A stretch of DNA of 64,000 bases from Trichaptum fuscoviolaceum (lineage: Eukaryota; Basidiomycota; Agaricomycetes; Hymenochaetales; Trichaptaceae): contig CAJSYZ010000005.1 in the NCBI GenBank assembly GCA_910574455.1, positions 2,046,001 through 2,110,000 on the forward strand. Direction: 5' to 3'. The position numbers and the translations under genes are program-made. The notes beneath the pieces were generated by a model. The model had not been told where the DNA came from. It was given only the letters and a program-made list of their open reading frames with translations, and did no database searches. Positions 10,967 to 21,730 of the stretch are shown here, piece after piece. The stretch's first letter is position 1. Each line of letters begins with the position of its first letter.

Positions 10967-13900
10967 ATGTCGACGACAGCAGCTAGCAGCACCCGCTCGT
11001 CGTCGCCTGCGACGTCCACCTCAGACTCTCTCTCAGACGAACAGTCTGCCTTTCAACCATCCGTGGACTTCTCCGCGTGGTGCCACTCGTTTTCACCAGA
11101 AGACGACGCAGCGTCTTGGGACGCCCAGGACCCCTCACTAGCCAAGGCCGACGACGACAACATGCTGATGCTCGACGAGTGTGCACCAGACCACGCCTAC
11201 GAGTAAGTTTACAAAAAATATCGTGCGCAGCTGGCGCAAAACGTCATATTGAACACGACACGTTTCTGCCTACAGGCCCATATCTCCAGAGTCACCCGTA
11301 GCAATCAATCCAGCCGTATTTCAACTTCCTAATACTCAGCGAGAAAAAAAGCCATCGTCTGCGATGAGCCTCTTTTCTAATTTTTCGTCAGACAACTCGT
11401 CGTCAGAGAGCTCGCCCATGGCCGACCTCATCCCCAAGACAACATCCACACCAGCTATGGCGACGAAAGTCGAGCCTCCACCTCCCGCCCAGCCTCGAAA
11501 GGTGGATACGACGGGCACGCACCGCGTCATTTTCCCTGCGAAGGAGTCGTGCTACAAGTCCGTGCTTCTCGTGTCAACTTTCCTAATTCTGCACTCTGCT
11601 AACGGTCTATCTCCTTAAACAGCCTCGCTATTTTGACTCCGAGCATTCCACCGTCGGGCACCAAATCTCGCGTCGAAACACAAGTCAGAGTTGCGCTCGA
11701 CTTAGCATTGGCAAGCGGCTCGTCTGGTGATCCATTAAATTATGATAGAATAGGCAGCTGGAAGTGGCTGAAGCTTCCGAAAGGAACGGCCACTCGAAAG
11801 CGCTCGCGCAAGGAAGGCAAAATTGGTACGTGAATTCTTCCCTGAGTTGATCGGAGTAGTCATCTCAATTGCACTTAAAGACTCATCACCGATGGATACA
11901 CTTTTTCTCGATGCCGAAGTTGTCTGTTCTTCCAATCCCTCAAAATTGGTGACAAGCTGCACGACTTGTCAAGGACGTGAAGTGAGACTTTTTGTTGCAT
12001 TTGTTTTTTTTGGAATGTTCTAATGAGCTGTCTTAATCAGGCGAAACGTATAGCTCGAAAGATTGCAGCTCGCGTCCGTCCATCGCGTTCGGATTCCGAC
12101 TCCAACGACGGTCCGTCTGAGGGCTTCAAAGCAACAAACGTCATTCAGTTTAATTGCCCTGACACTTTGGACTTCTCGTCTGGGTCTGTCGTGTTGCCAC
12201 TACGCATTACGTGCTACTGCCGACATCACCGGGAAAAAGTCGGGTTCAACGTTCGTTTTGCTATGAAGGACGACAGCGGACGTATCGTAGGCTCTGGTAT
12301 TAGCCCGCCTATTATGATCACGGACGACCATAAGTCTATAGACAAGGGTGCGCCGAAGGCACAGGCTTTAGTTGCGCCATACGCCGCGGCCGAGCCTGAC
12401 TGGATTCCTCGTCATCCGACGGGCCCGGCTATTTCCTCTGTCGCAGCTGAGCTCGCGCCTGCGTCCTCGCCTATCGACAACAGCTTATCCTCTCGGAGGC
12501 GGCATTCCGGCGCAAAGGAGGGTGCGGTTGCGAAAAAGCGCGCAAAGCCTTACGACGCCGGTCGTCCGTCAGGTAACCGGGCCAAGCGCGCTGAGAGCAT
12601 TGAAGGCAATCCCTACCCAAACGTCACCTCCGCTCCTTCAGCGTCTTCGGCATGCAACCCATATCCCGACCTATCGGGCTTCGAGCACATCAGCTCTGCA
12701 AGTGCGTCTGTGTACAATAGTACAGGTCCACCATCGCCAGCGACAATGGAGAGGGATATTATCTCTGCGTTACCGTCTCCGCCGCCTTCGTTTGGGTCAC
12801 CGATTTCACCACAATCGAGTTTTTTCGAGCAGGACGCATTCATGCGTGAAGCGCTTGCGCAAACCAGCTTTTCCCTCCCACTCTCACCCCCCAATACCGC
12901 TCCGTCTTCACCGCCTGTGAACGAGATTTTGCCATCAGGCCTTGGTGAGCCCCGTGTAGACCTCGCGTCGTTTACGTATGCGCTCTTCCAGCCTCAACAA
13001 GAGCCACCAAATCCAATTCTATCTGCGCTGCCGAAAATCCATCGGTTGATACCATCAACGGGACCGACGTACGGCGGCATCGAAGTAACCGTGCTCGGCT
13101 CGAACTTCCACTCCTCCGTCATCTTCAACTGCGTATTCGGCGGTGTGATAGCCAGTTCGACCCAGCGCTGGAGCGATAATACTCTGGTCTGTATCTTGCC
13201 ACCCAGAGTAACCCCTGGTGTTGTTCCCGTAACTCTCGAAAACATCAAATTGGATAATGACCCTGTTACGGAACCAGTCTTGTTTACATATACAGACGAA
13301 ACAGATAGGACACTGTATGCATTTCTTTTGCTTGGTACCCGATATTTTCTGAACTCTAAACCTTGCGTCTAGGATGGAGTTGGCACTCCAGGTTGTGGGG
13401 CTTAAAATGACCGGCAAAATCGAAGATGCGAAGGATATCGCCATGCGTATTGTTGGTAGCTCATCGTCTGATCAGTCATCTCAAGGAACGAGTATGGACG
13501 TTAGCCAGATACTCAGTCTTGCAACTTCTGCGCTCCCTGATTCACGGAGTTTGCTCCTTGGCCGGACCAACGACGCTGAATTCGAGAAGATCATCATGGA
13601 CTCACTCTCAGCTCTTGATCTGGGTGTCGGTGAGACTGCTCACAAAGTCATCTCCCATGCAACGAAGACAGGCCAGACGCTGCTCCATTTGGCTTGTTTC
13701 CTAAACTTCCCCTCATTGGTCGAGTTCCTTATTCATCGGGAGATTAACCTTGATGCACGTGATATCAATGGCTGTACAGCGTTGCACTTTGCTGCCCTCA
13801 GCAAGTCGCAATGCTGCGCTCGTTTGGTGATCAACGCTGGTGCAGATGTGAATATTGCCGACGAACTTGGCCGAACTCCTATTGAATTGGTGCCAGAAGG

Positions 13901-15061
13901 CTTTTATGGGCCTTTGCTCACTCACAGCTCTTACTCGAGCGGTGGTAGTCAGAGCTCTGACAGTGATGAGGAGTCGAATTTCGGAGACGTTGAAGAAGAC
14001 TCCGAGACGGAGAGTCGAATTTCCTCCCGTCCCCATTCACGAGCACATGTGAGGCGTCGTCTACGCCACTCTCGTTCGAGGCGTTCAAGCAAGCCCGCAT
14101 CTGTCGTCTCGGACGCTTCCGATGTCGAAGTACCTTTTGACTACGATGCGGCGGCGGACGACGATGACAATGCCACCGTTGTGTCCCCGGAGTCTTTGCC
14201 TATGCCCGATGGCCCCGGCAAGGAAGCTTCACTCGACGAAAAGCAAGCGGCGTCGTTCGCGGCGTTCCTGCAGCGGGCCTGGACACAGTTCCAGGCGCCA
14301 CATCTCATGCCTCAGATGCCTCAGATGCCTCAAATGCCTCAGATGCCACAACTTCCGGGCGTGCCGGCGTGGGTGTTCCCGGTCTTTGTGCCCATGCAGG
14401 CGTGGCCGCCATTCAGGAGCGAAAAGCGCGAGGAAACGGCAGAAGGCAAAGGCAACGCATTGGACGGCGAAGACGCTGCTAAGACGTATGAATGGAGCGC
14501 CATGTGGACCCAGATGGCTGCTGCTATGGCTCAGACTCAGCTTGCGTCCAAAGTGGTCGATAAGACATCTTTACAGGCACAGAGTGCAGACGCGAAGGAG
14601 GATGCTAAGCGTGCTTTGGTAACCCCTGTAGAGTTGCCTGCTGCTGAGCTGGCTATTACTACCGCACCGACGTCGTCCCGATCTATTCTTCGTCGCTTCC
14701 GCTCTAAGCAGACTCCTGCGCATGTGTCGGAGAAGGAAGTGAAGGCCTACACATACCGACCTGTGAAGACCAAGGCAGCCGCCAAAGCTGCGAAGAAAGG
14801 TGAGCTTTTTTTGGCATGAAACATCTACACCATCAGTTGCTCATTTCACTTTTCCACTCTCACAGAAGATCGCATGCTCGTTGTATTTTGGATTCCTATC
14901 TTGCTTTGTGAGTCTCTTGCTTTACCCTCAATAAGAACGTGGCACAGTTGCTTACTATCTCACTCCCCACAGTGGCTATTGCTTGGGCTCTATATTCTAC
15001 CTTTCCTACCGTCCTTTCCTTCATAAAACAATACGTACCCCTTGATTCAATCACATATTAG
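10967..15061 (+). CDS. MGA2: SPT23/MGA2-like membrane-anchored transcription factor
   Basis: In yeasts, Spt23 and Mga2 are ER-tethered precursors that are cut and released to switch on fatty-acid desaturase and hypoxia genes; the same role is inferred here. Seen in order: a Ser-rich N terminus from MSTTAASSTR; a family-specific domain with FNCPDTLDFSSGSVVLPL and ITCYCRHHREKVGF (about 12150-12255); an IPT/TIG domain with LIPSTGPTYGGIEVTVLG (about 13045-13100); two ankyrin repeats with TLLHLACFLNFPSLVEFLI and TALHFAALSKSQCCARLVI (about 13680-13840); an acidic/Ser region; a MPQ tandem repeat; and one C-terminal hydrophobic helix, VVFWIPILLLAIAWALYST, in the last two exons. Introns include 11826-11880, 11982-12040 and 13315-13372, plus two after 14800. 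The start at 10967 is chosen as the first ATG giving the acidic/Ser-rich leader; an in-frame upstream ATG at 10868 would add 33 residues. Confidence 0.88.
14307..14351 (+). repeat. in-frame 9-bp tandem repeat (Met-Pro-Gln x5)
   Basis: Five near-identical 9-bp units ATGCCTCAG encode MPQMPQMPQMPQMPQ in the linker between the ankyrin repeats and the membrane anchor of the SPT23/MGA2-like factor. One unit carries CAA for CAG. This is a candidate length-variable microsatellite. Confidence 0.9.
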
Positions 15062-15357
15062 TCCTCACTTATGCACTTACTTACACGGAAGATTGATTTA
15101 TTCTCTATCCCTTGCGATTTGTTTTCCTAGATTTTCTATCATTTCGTAGTCCGAGGTATCAACAACTGATTATTGAAAAAGGTGGAGGTATATAGCGAAT
15201 AATTGGTTTATGGATAACTGTATAAATTAGATTGTAGAATATAAAGCGTTTAACATCGTTATGTTCACTTGATTATGAATATGGATGATATCAAGTATAG
15301 ACCGAAAACAGACTGCCTCGTCAAGGTCAAAGTTAGATTAATAATCGGCGGCCATCA

Positions 15358-16925
15358 TTAAATTGAAATCAGGCCCTTTAGTCGCCATGAGCTGTCAAGT
15401 TTTTCGAGCTAAATTAAGTTATAGCGGTGAGATGGGAAAATAGTTGTAGAAGCGGAACACAGACAAAACGTACCAATTGAGCAAAGCCATCCTCACGAAT
15501 GACATGGGCAATAAGCTTCTCCAGTTCATCCACAGGGAGGTGGTCCAGATTGCAAGCTTCATAGAGTGACTCGATCAGGGGGTTTGCATCTTCAGAAGTC
15601 TTTTCTGGAGTTTCAGGGAAACGCTGACGGGATGCAGCGGATGTTTTCATTGTTTTAGCGGGCGCCGAATGTACAGAGGGTTGAGCCACATTGTTATCGC
15701 TAGCAGAGCATGGCACCGGCCATTGTGAGTGCAGGTCTGGTTCAGGTTCAGCAATGAGGTTAGCATCAGCGCAATACTCCTGCAGATCTTCCATGTTAGT
15801 CTCAAACACAGGTGCCATAGTGCGGCTGCGCGCAAGAGGGTTAGTGCTAGATTTGGCTTTCTGATCGAAAGTCGCGATCGGAATCTCTGGGTGATTATCA
15901 ATTTTCGGACCGATTGCCAGAGACGAGTCAAGATTGTGTGTTGTCAGTGGCTGAGTTGCGGAGATATCGTTTGTTGGTAATCTGAAGGTAGTCTGAGAGG
16001 TCGACCGCGAGAGAGCAGTAGTAGATGGATGCCGGTAAGGGACAGAGAACTCAGTCGGAAGGTTGAAGACTGTTGAAGTAATCTGAGAGGATTGAAACAT
16101 GTTATCATCCGAGTGTTGCGGCGTGGCATAGCGTGAGCGGTCTGATTGAAGGTGCGTAGAAGCTTGGTATACTTGCGGTTGTCCTACAAACGGAAACTGC
16201 GAAGACTGAGACTCAGTGAAGGGATCACTCGAGGCCGCCTCGTGGGAGCCTTGATTAGCCGTCGGGACCTTGGTATGCGCATAAGGAGGAGCCTGCACCG
16301 CTGAACCAGGAGCCGCAGCATTGACAGGGCTAAGCTTGCAAGGGCAGATAGCACTTATTTTCTCAGCAAACTCAGCGGCGGCGACTGTCGATTGAAAGGT
16401 CATTTGAAATCTCCGGTATTCCTGATCCAAACATGCCGATTACGATGATATGTGAGTAACGTAGACAAAAGCGATAATCAGAATAAACACTACCGAAGGT
16501 GAGTTAGATCGAGCTTGAATTGGGAGATAACGGATGCCGACAAGACTATCCCTGTACACGGCTTTGAGCGGAAGGCCTTGCATTGGAAACGGGTGCACAT
16601 GCTGCCTGATGAGCATCAAGTCCAAGTCCTCCTAACAAGCTAGAACTTGAGTGCTATGTTCATGATACCAAAAGGAAACTTGACAAACAAGTATCACGTT
16701 TTCTTGCGATGTTTTCCCAAGGTTTCCGTGTCTCTCGACAGTCCAAACGATGCGCAATCTCGCCGAACCCGGGGCGCCGAGCGGTGTTTTTTGCCATTCC
16801 AAAAGCAGCCTCAACACCGGTTGAGTGTGGTGTTCCCAGTTGAGTTCATTCGATAGATTTGAGCTCTGAGGACCTAGAATTGCTTTAGAGAACTTTGTAA
16901 GCAGAAATATGTTTTTCTGTGCCAT
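15358..16925 (-). CDS. REC114: Rec114-like meiotic recombination protein
   Basis: Rec114 (S. pombe Rec7) works with Mei4 and Mer2 to promote Spo11 double-strand breaks on meiotic chromosome axes. Model: exons 16925-16680, 16631-16494, 16421-15475 and 15408-15358. Exons 1-3 give a PH-like N-terminal domain that ends in EYRRFQMTFQSTVAAAEF, the RRFQ-x-x-F signature of the family. A long low-complexity Ser/Thr/Pro/Gln linker follows, then a helical C-terminal segment, LPVDELEKLIAHVIREDGF, completed by LEKLDSSWRLKGLI in the last exon, which fits the Mei4-binding/trimerisation tail. The start at 16925 begins MAQKNIFLLTKF; an in-frame ATG at 16958 is the alternative. The 5' end faces the Gyp1-like gene, with 217 bp between the start codons. 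The call rests on the overall plan and the RRFQ motif; sequence in this family diverges fast. Confidence 0.75.
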
Positions 16926-17142
16926 TTTGTAGGATGATTTAGGCTGTGTAGGGAACAAAGAGCATACAAGGTGGTGGATGAGAGAAGAGAGACGCGACGC
17001 GTCGTGGCGTGTTCGGGAGAAGTCTCACGGTCGCTGATATTGATCTATGCTGTATATCGCCTCAATCCGTCTTCTAAGAAACGTGTCCTTTCGTCCTCAA
17101 CGTCGCTGGTGGCATTCTTAATAATCTTTCTCTCTTACTCTC
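16926..17142. promoter_or_regulatory. shared divergent promoter region, REC114-like / GYP1-like
   Basis: 217 bp between two start codons facing away from each other. I see no clear TATA box. Sharing is inferred from geometry only. Confidence 0.35.
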
Positions 17143-19182
17143 ATGATGGCAAGGCCGCCTCCAGCTCGCCCACACATTGGAATCAATCCTCCATCACGTT
17201 TCTCCTCGTACTCGACAACTGCTGAATGGGGCGAAGACGACGCCTGGGATAGTGCCTCAGACTCTGAATCGGCGGTGCAAAAGCCAGAAACATCTACAAA
17301 GCCTATTCCTGTAGGAAGATCTGCAGGGGAACCCTCTGTGGCACGGACCAATCACCGACCGAAGCGACAATCATCAAATACCAGCTTGGCGTTCTCCTAT
17401 ACGCATGTATCTGCTCCGAGTCCCAGCTCCTATTCTCCGCGCCCGGAGCAGCTTTCTTCTCCAAAAACTACATGGACTATGGTTAGAAAATCTGCGGAAA
17501 GTGTTGCGAGTACATCAAGTCTCAAGGGGGATGAGCTCAATGGAAGTTTGACCCAGAAGATCACTGAGGACCTTGAAGAGGAAGAGATTGTTCTTGGGGA
17601 TATGGAAAATGAGGCGAGGCTACGTCCAGGGAGCGAACATATCAGAGATGATGCAGGAGAAATTGTCCAAGGTAGACACTGGTGAATTGGATACCGCAAC
17701 GATGTTCTGATCTGCTATAGATCCTCTACACAGTATTCGCCGCCAGCAGTCACACCGTAAGCGCTCGCGCTCTCCTGGGCACAGAGCAGGCTCCTCTCAG
17801 ATCATGCGTGAGCTGTCTATTAAGACCAACAGGAAGATTAAGTTCGTCGAATGCTTACTTGCTGAGGATGTTAGCATAGGTATGACCTGACTTCAAAGTG
17901 AGCCTTTGACCAAGGCTGATATATGCGGCGGTGTGCGGTGTATGTAGTGGAACTACGGAAACTTGCATGGAACGGCATTCCAGACGAGTTTCGACCGGTG
18001 GCTTGGCAGTTACTTCACGTATGCCTTTACTCATTAGCTTTCTGTTTGAAACCGACGTGTACCCCAGGGTTATCTCCCCCTTGCCGCTTACACTCGCAAA
18101 GAGGCATTGGCTCGCAAGCGCAAGGAATATACTTCGCTGGTCGATATCACATTTCAGAAAGGTCGAGAAGGATTAGATCAGCAAATATGGCATCAAATAG
18201 AGATCGATGTGCCAAGAACTCGACCTGGTATTAAATTATGGATGCATGGTAGCACACAACGAGTGCGTGTTTAGCTAAGGCTTGTCGGACCCTCTCTAAT
18301 GCAATTCTAGAGCTTGGAGAAAATCCTTTACGTCTGGGCAATTCGACATCCTGCAAGTGGCTACGTGCAAGGGATAAATGATCTTGTCACTCCTTTCTTC
18401 CAAGTCTTCCTTTCCGCTTATATTAGTGAGTTAATCTCTCTTGTCCTCTTACAGCAAGTTACTGAGAGGTGGAAAAGCCTCAGATCCTGAAGAATTTGAT
18501 CCGGATCTATTGCCTCCCGATATTTTGAACGCCATCGAAGCTGATACCTTCTGGTGCCTAACTCGTCTTCTCGATGGGATCCAGGATAACTATATCTTCG
18601 CTCAGCCTGGCATCCAGCGCAGCGTAAAACGCATGGCCGATCTTGTAGCTCGAATAGATGGTAGAGTTTCCATTGCATTGATGAACGATTGCGAACCCTA
18701 ACTTTCCTGTAGCCCCGCTCGCTGCACATTTACAACTGGAGAATGTCGAGTTTATGCAATTCGCGTTTCGATGGATGAATTGCCTCCTTATGCGGGAAAT
18801 GAGCGTAAGGAATACGATACGCATGTGGGACACATACTTTGTGGGTTAGTTAACTATATGCTGTGTCGGTTATTAACATTGGCTTTCGCTTTCGATAGGC
18901 GGAAGGTCCAGAAGCATTTTCTCAATTCCATCTTTACGTCTGTTCTGCATTCCTCATGCAATGGAGCAAGAAGCTACAAGAAATGGACTTTCAGGTGCAG
19001 TTATTGATGCAAACCGACTTGCGATATGAATCTGAAACCTTTGTGTTCAGGGTATTATCATGTTTCTACAGTCGCTCCCAACTCAAAATTGGGGGGACCA
19101 CGAGATAGCTTTACTGGTTGGCCAAGCATTCGTCTTAAGTCAGACATGGCAGAACGCATCCAGTCACTTCCTGGGAACGTAA
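17143..19182 (+). CDS. GYP1: TBC-domain Rab GTPase-activating protein, Gyp1/TBC1D22 type
   Basis: Stimulates GTP hydrolysis by Rab GTPases; yeast Gyp1 acts on Ypt1 at the Golgi. The N-terminal third (MMARPPPARPHIGINPPSRF onward) is polar and disordered. The TBC domain begins at about 17945 with LRKLAWNGIPDEFRPVAWQL. The two catalytic fingers are present: the arginine finger in IEIDVPRTRPG (about 18200-18230) and the glutamine finger in ASGYVQGINDL (about 18353-18385). Later blocks are AIEADTFWCLTRLLDGIQD and QNWGDHEIALLVGQAF, typical of Gyp1/TBC1D22. The protein ends SHFLGT with TAA at 19180-19182. At least eight short introns interrupt it. Two ATGs stand in tandem at 17143 and 17146; either could start. 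Confidence 0.9.
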
Positions 19183-19440
19183 CGTGAACTGTATGAAGCT
19201 GCATCTGACTCTCAACCATGCTCTTTATCAGAGCACGCGTTAACGGCGCCAGAGCGAGCCCTCCAAGCGGTAGCATTGCATTCCAGGAGGTTTCAATGTG
19301 GAGTCAGCGATGCGGTGTAATTTATTATTGATGCAGAGAAAGCGATGAGGTCAGCAGATGAAGATACAAAATAGGAGGAAAAGGACACAAGGGCAGAAGA
19401 TACAAGCGTTCGAAAAGCGCTGTAGGATTAGGAGGAAATA

Positions 19441-21478
19441 TTATAATGATGCAACTTCTTTATCAATGGCTTCTTTAAGGGCAAGGGCGTCTGCCTCGTT
19501 TTTCAATCGTAATCGGAAAGTGAAGCTTTTACCTTCCTCATGCCCCATGAAGCTAACTGATTGCTTCAAAAGAGAGCAACTGAGACCTTTGTATAGTTTG
19601 AAGTTCTAATCAAAGATAATATCTCAGACAAGGAGAGAAGCAAGATAATGTAACTTCTACTTACAATCATGATTTTCCCAGTTGCGCTGTTCCTCGAAAG
19701 CAATCTTTTGAAACCGAGATCTTTGTGTTTCTTAAGCCGTAGCATGCCTATTTGACCGTGAATTTGAGAAAAAAAATAATGTGATCGAAATAGCAAGGAG
19801 ACTCACCAACGCCCATCTCAGCCCAGCTGGGCTTATCGTCTTTCGTCCCTAACTTGTACACTTTCACGCGGCTGGTATGCAAAGTTTCTTCCTCTTCTTC
19901 GCCCTCGCCCTCTACATCGTTCGGATTGACCCCTAGCTGTTTTTTAGACTCATCCACGTCCCCTCCATCAGTCGAGGCCGGGGTATCACCCCTTGATTCT
20001 GTCGACACAGAAGTTGATTGTTTAGGAGTGGATGGCTCTCCAGCACCCTTACTAGAGCTTGAGGAACCCTCAGGTTCTGGAGTAGGGCTACCGAATGCAA
20101 ACCCAACAGAAGAGCCTGATACTGGTTTCGCTCCAAACGAGAACCCGCCCGAGCTTGGTTGAGTTAAAGATGAGGTAACGGAACCAAAGGGATTGGAGGG
20201 CGCCGAAGAAGCATTTGTGCCACTATCTGTGCTTTCTGTCTTTATGTTCCCCGTCTTTGAACCGAAGATACTGCCAGATCCGAACACAGATGTCGGAGGT
20301 TTAATAGCAGAGCTATCGCTAGCCGTGCCAAATGGACTTGACGATGTCCCGGACGTACTACCGAAAGGTGAAGGTTTGGTGGCGCTAGAAGATCCGAAGA
20401 GAGATGTGGGCGTAGAGGAAGATGATAGAGAAAAGGGATTAGATGTCGCTTTATCTGAAGACGGTGGTGTGCTGAACGAAAAGCCAGACACACTTCCCGA
20501 ACTGGTGCCATTAATGCTCGGCTTAAAACCTCCCTGCGCTGTTACTGGAGTACTTGTGGCTGGAGATGAGCCAAAAGCCGAGCCCGGGAAAGAGAAGGAT
20601 GCTGGCGGAGTAGGCATAGCGGGCATAGGTTTAGGCTGGCTTGTATTTGACGCAGGCCCAAGGAGCAGGGTGGGTGCTCCATTTAAACCTGAGGACTTCT
20701 TGGAAGGATTATGCTTTTTCTCTATGTCCTCGCGATAGTGTTTATACCGTTCTAGTACGGTTGATATGTCAATGAATGGATCGTCCGAGATAGCCTTCTC
20801 TAGCTCGGCCTTGAAAGACAAGTTTAAGCCGCGTAGGTCGGTGTAGTACTGGACCTGCGGATCAGTACCAGTGGAGGTACTGGTCGATGGTGTTGAGGCC
20901 GCTCCATTCATTTGGGTAGATGACGGTCCGAGGAAAGATGCAAACTGTTTCGTCGCTGAAGATGCAGCTGCAGACACGCTTGGAGTGGAGAATTTGAATG
21001 GTGAATCAGAGGACGAGGTGGGAGGCATAGCAGAGGAGGAAGTGTTGGTAGGTGTTGAGAAAGTGAAGGGAGAGCTCGAAGATGAGCCAAATCCTTTGAA
21101 AGAGCCACCAAACTTAGGTGTTGACTAGATGATTGAGCAGTGGCCGTCGAAAACACAACGAAAATACATACATCTGACATGCCCACAACTCCCACAGTAG
21201 AACTAGGTAATGGCGCACTTCTTTTCGGTAAACCTTTCATTCTTCACGTAAAGTGTCATCAGAATCCGCCTTATCGCTTCAACAATGCAGACGTACGGTC
21301 GAGAAGCGAGAACGTTGTCATCCGCCTTCTTGAATCCAGAGTTACCTTCAACTTCCTATGTCCCCAAATATTACTCACACATACTTGTAGAACATCATCG
21401 TATTGGAATACATACCTCAACGTCTTCGTCGGCACCGTCTCTTGTAAGTTGTCTTTCAGCACCTCGCTTCAGCGACAT
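19441..21478 (-). CDS. NUP50: FG-repeat nucleoporin with Ran-binding domain (Nup50/Nup2/Nup61-like)
   Basis: Nuclear-basket nucleoporin that binds importin-alpha and RanGTP to speed cargo release. The first exons (from 21478) give MSLKRGAERQLTRDGADED, then FKKADDNVLASR and MKGLPKRSAP, the conserved importin-binding N terminus of the family. A KNxF-free, Ser/Thr-rich middle carries many FG/FxFG units (FGSSSATKPSPFG, GGFSFGAKP, VGFAFGSPTPEPEG). A short helical block, AELEKAISDDPFIDISTVLE, precedes it. After an acidic stretch the RanBP1-type domain runs through VKVYKLGTKDDKPSWAEMGVG, LRLKKHKDLGFKRLLSRNS and SFTFRLRLKNEADALALKEA. The stop is at 19441-19443 on the complement. Introns interrupt both ends; the FG region is one large exon (about 21120-19800). 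Its antisense strand is open for 181 codons because of codon bias, which I do not count as a gene. Confidence 0.9.
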
Positions 21479-21730
21479 AGTTATAGTTAGGGGGGAAGGA
21501 GGAGAGGCAGGAACGCACAACGCGTGCTTCAAGGCCACACAAAACAAGAGACGCGCCTATGATTTTTGGTGGTTATTTAAAATACAAGCTTTGGCCAAAC
21601 AAGACACATGCCACGTGGAAATGAAATACAAACTATGTCCACAGTGGAACATTGAAACATATAATACGCATCAGTTATACAATAGTTTCAATGAAGAGAT
21701 AGGAAGGAATATGGATGAAAGAGAACATCT

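Noticed and set aside
12372..12920. 182-codon plus-strand frame rich in Arg and Leu
   Set aside because: Out-of-frame shadow of the SPT23/MGA2-like exon, with a basic low-complexity composition typical of such shadows.
14122..14622. 166-codon plus-strand frame with Arg/Cys repeats
   Set aside because: Second-frame reading of the MPQ-repeat and linker region of the same gene.
20193..20738. 181-codon plus-strand frame
   Set aside because: It is exactly antisense to the FG-repeat exon of the nucleoporin; the long openness follows from the Ser/Gly/Pro codon bias on the other strand.
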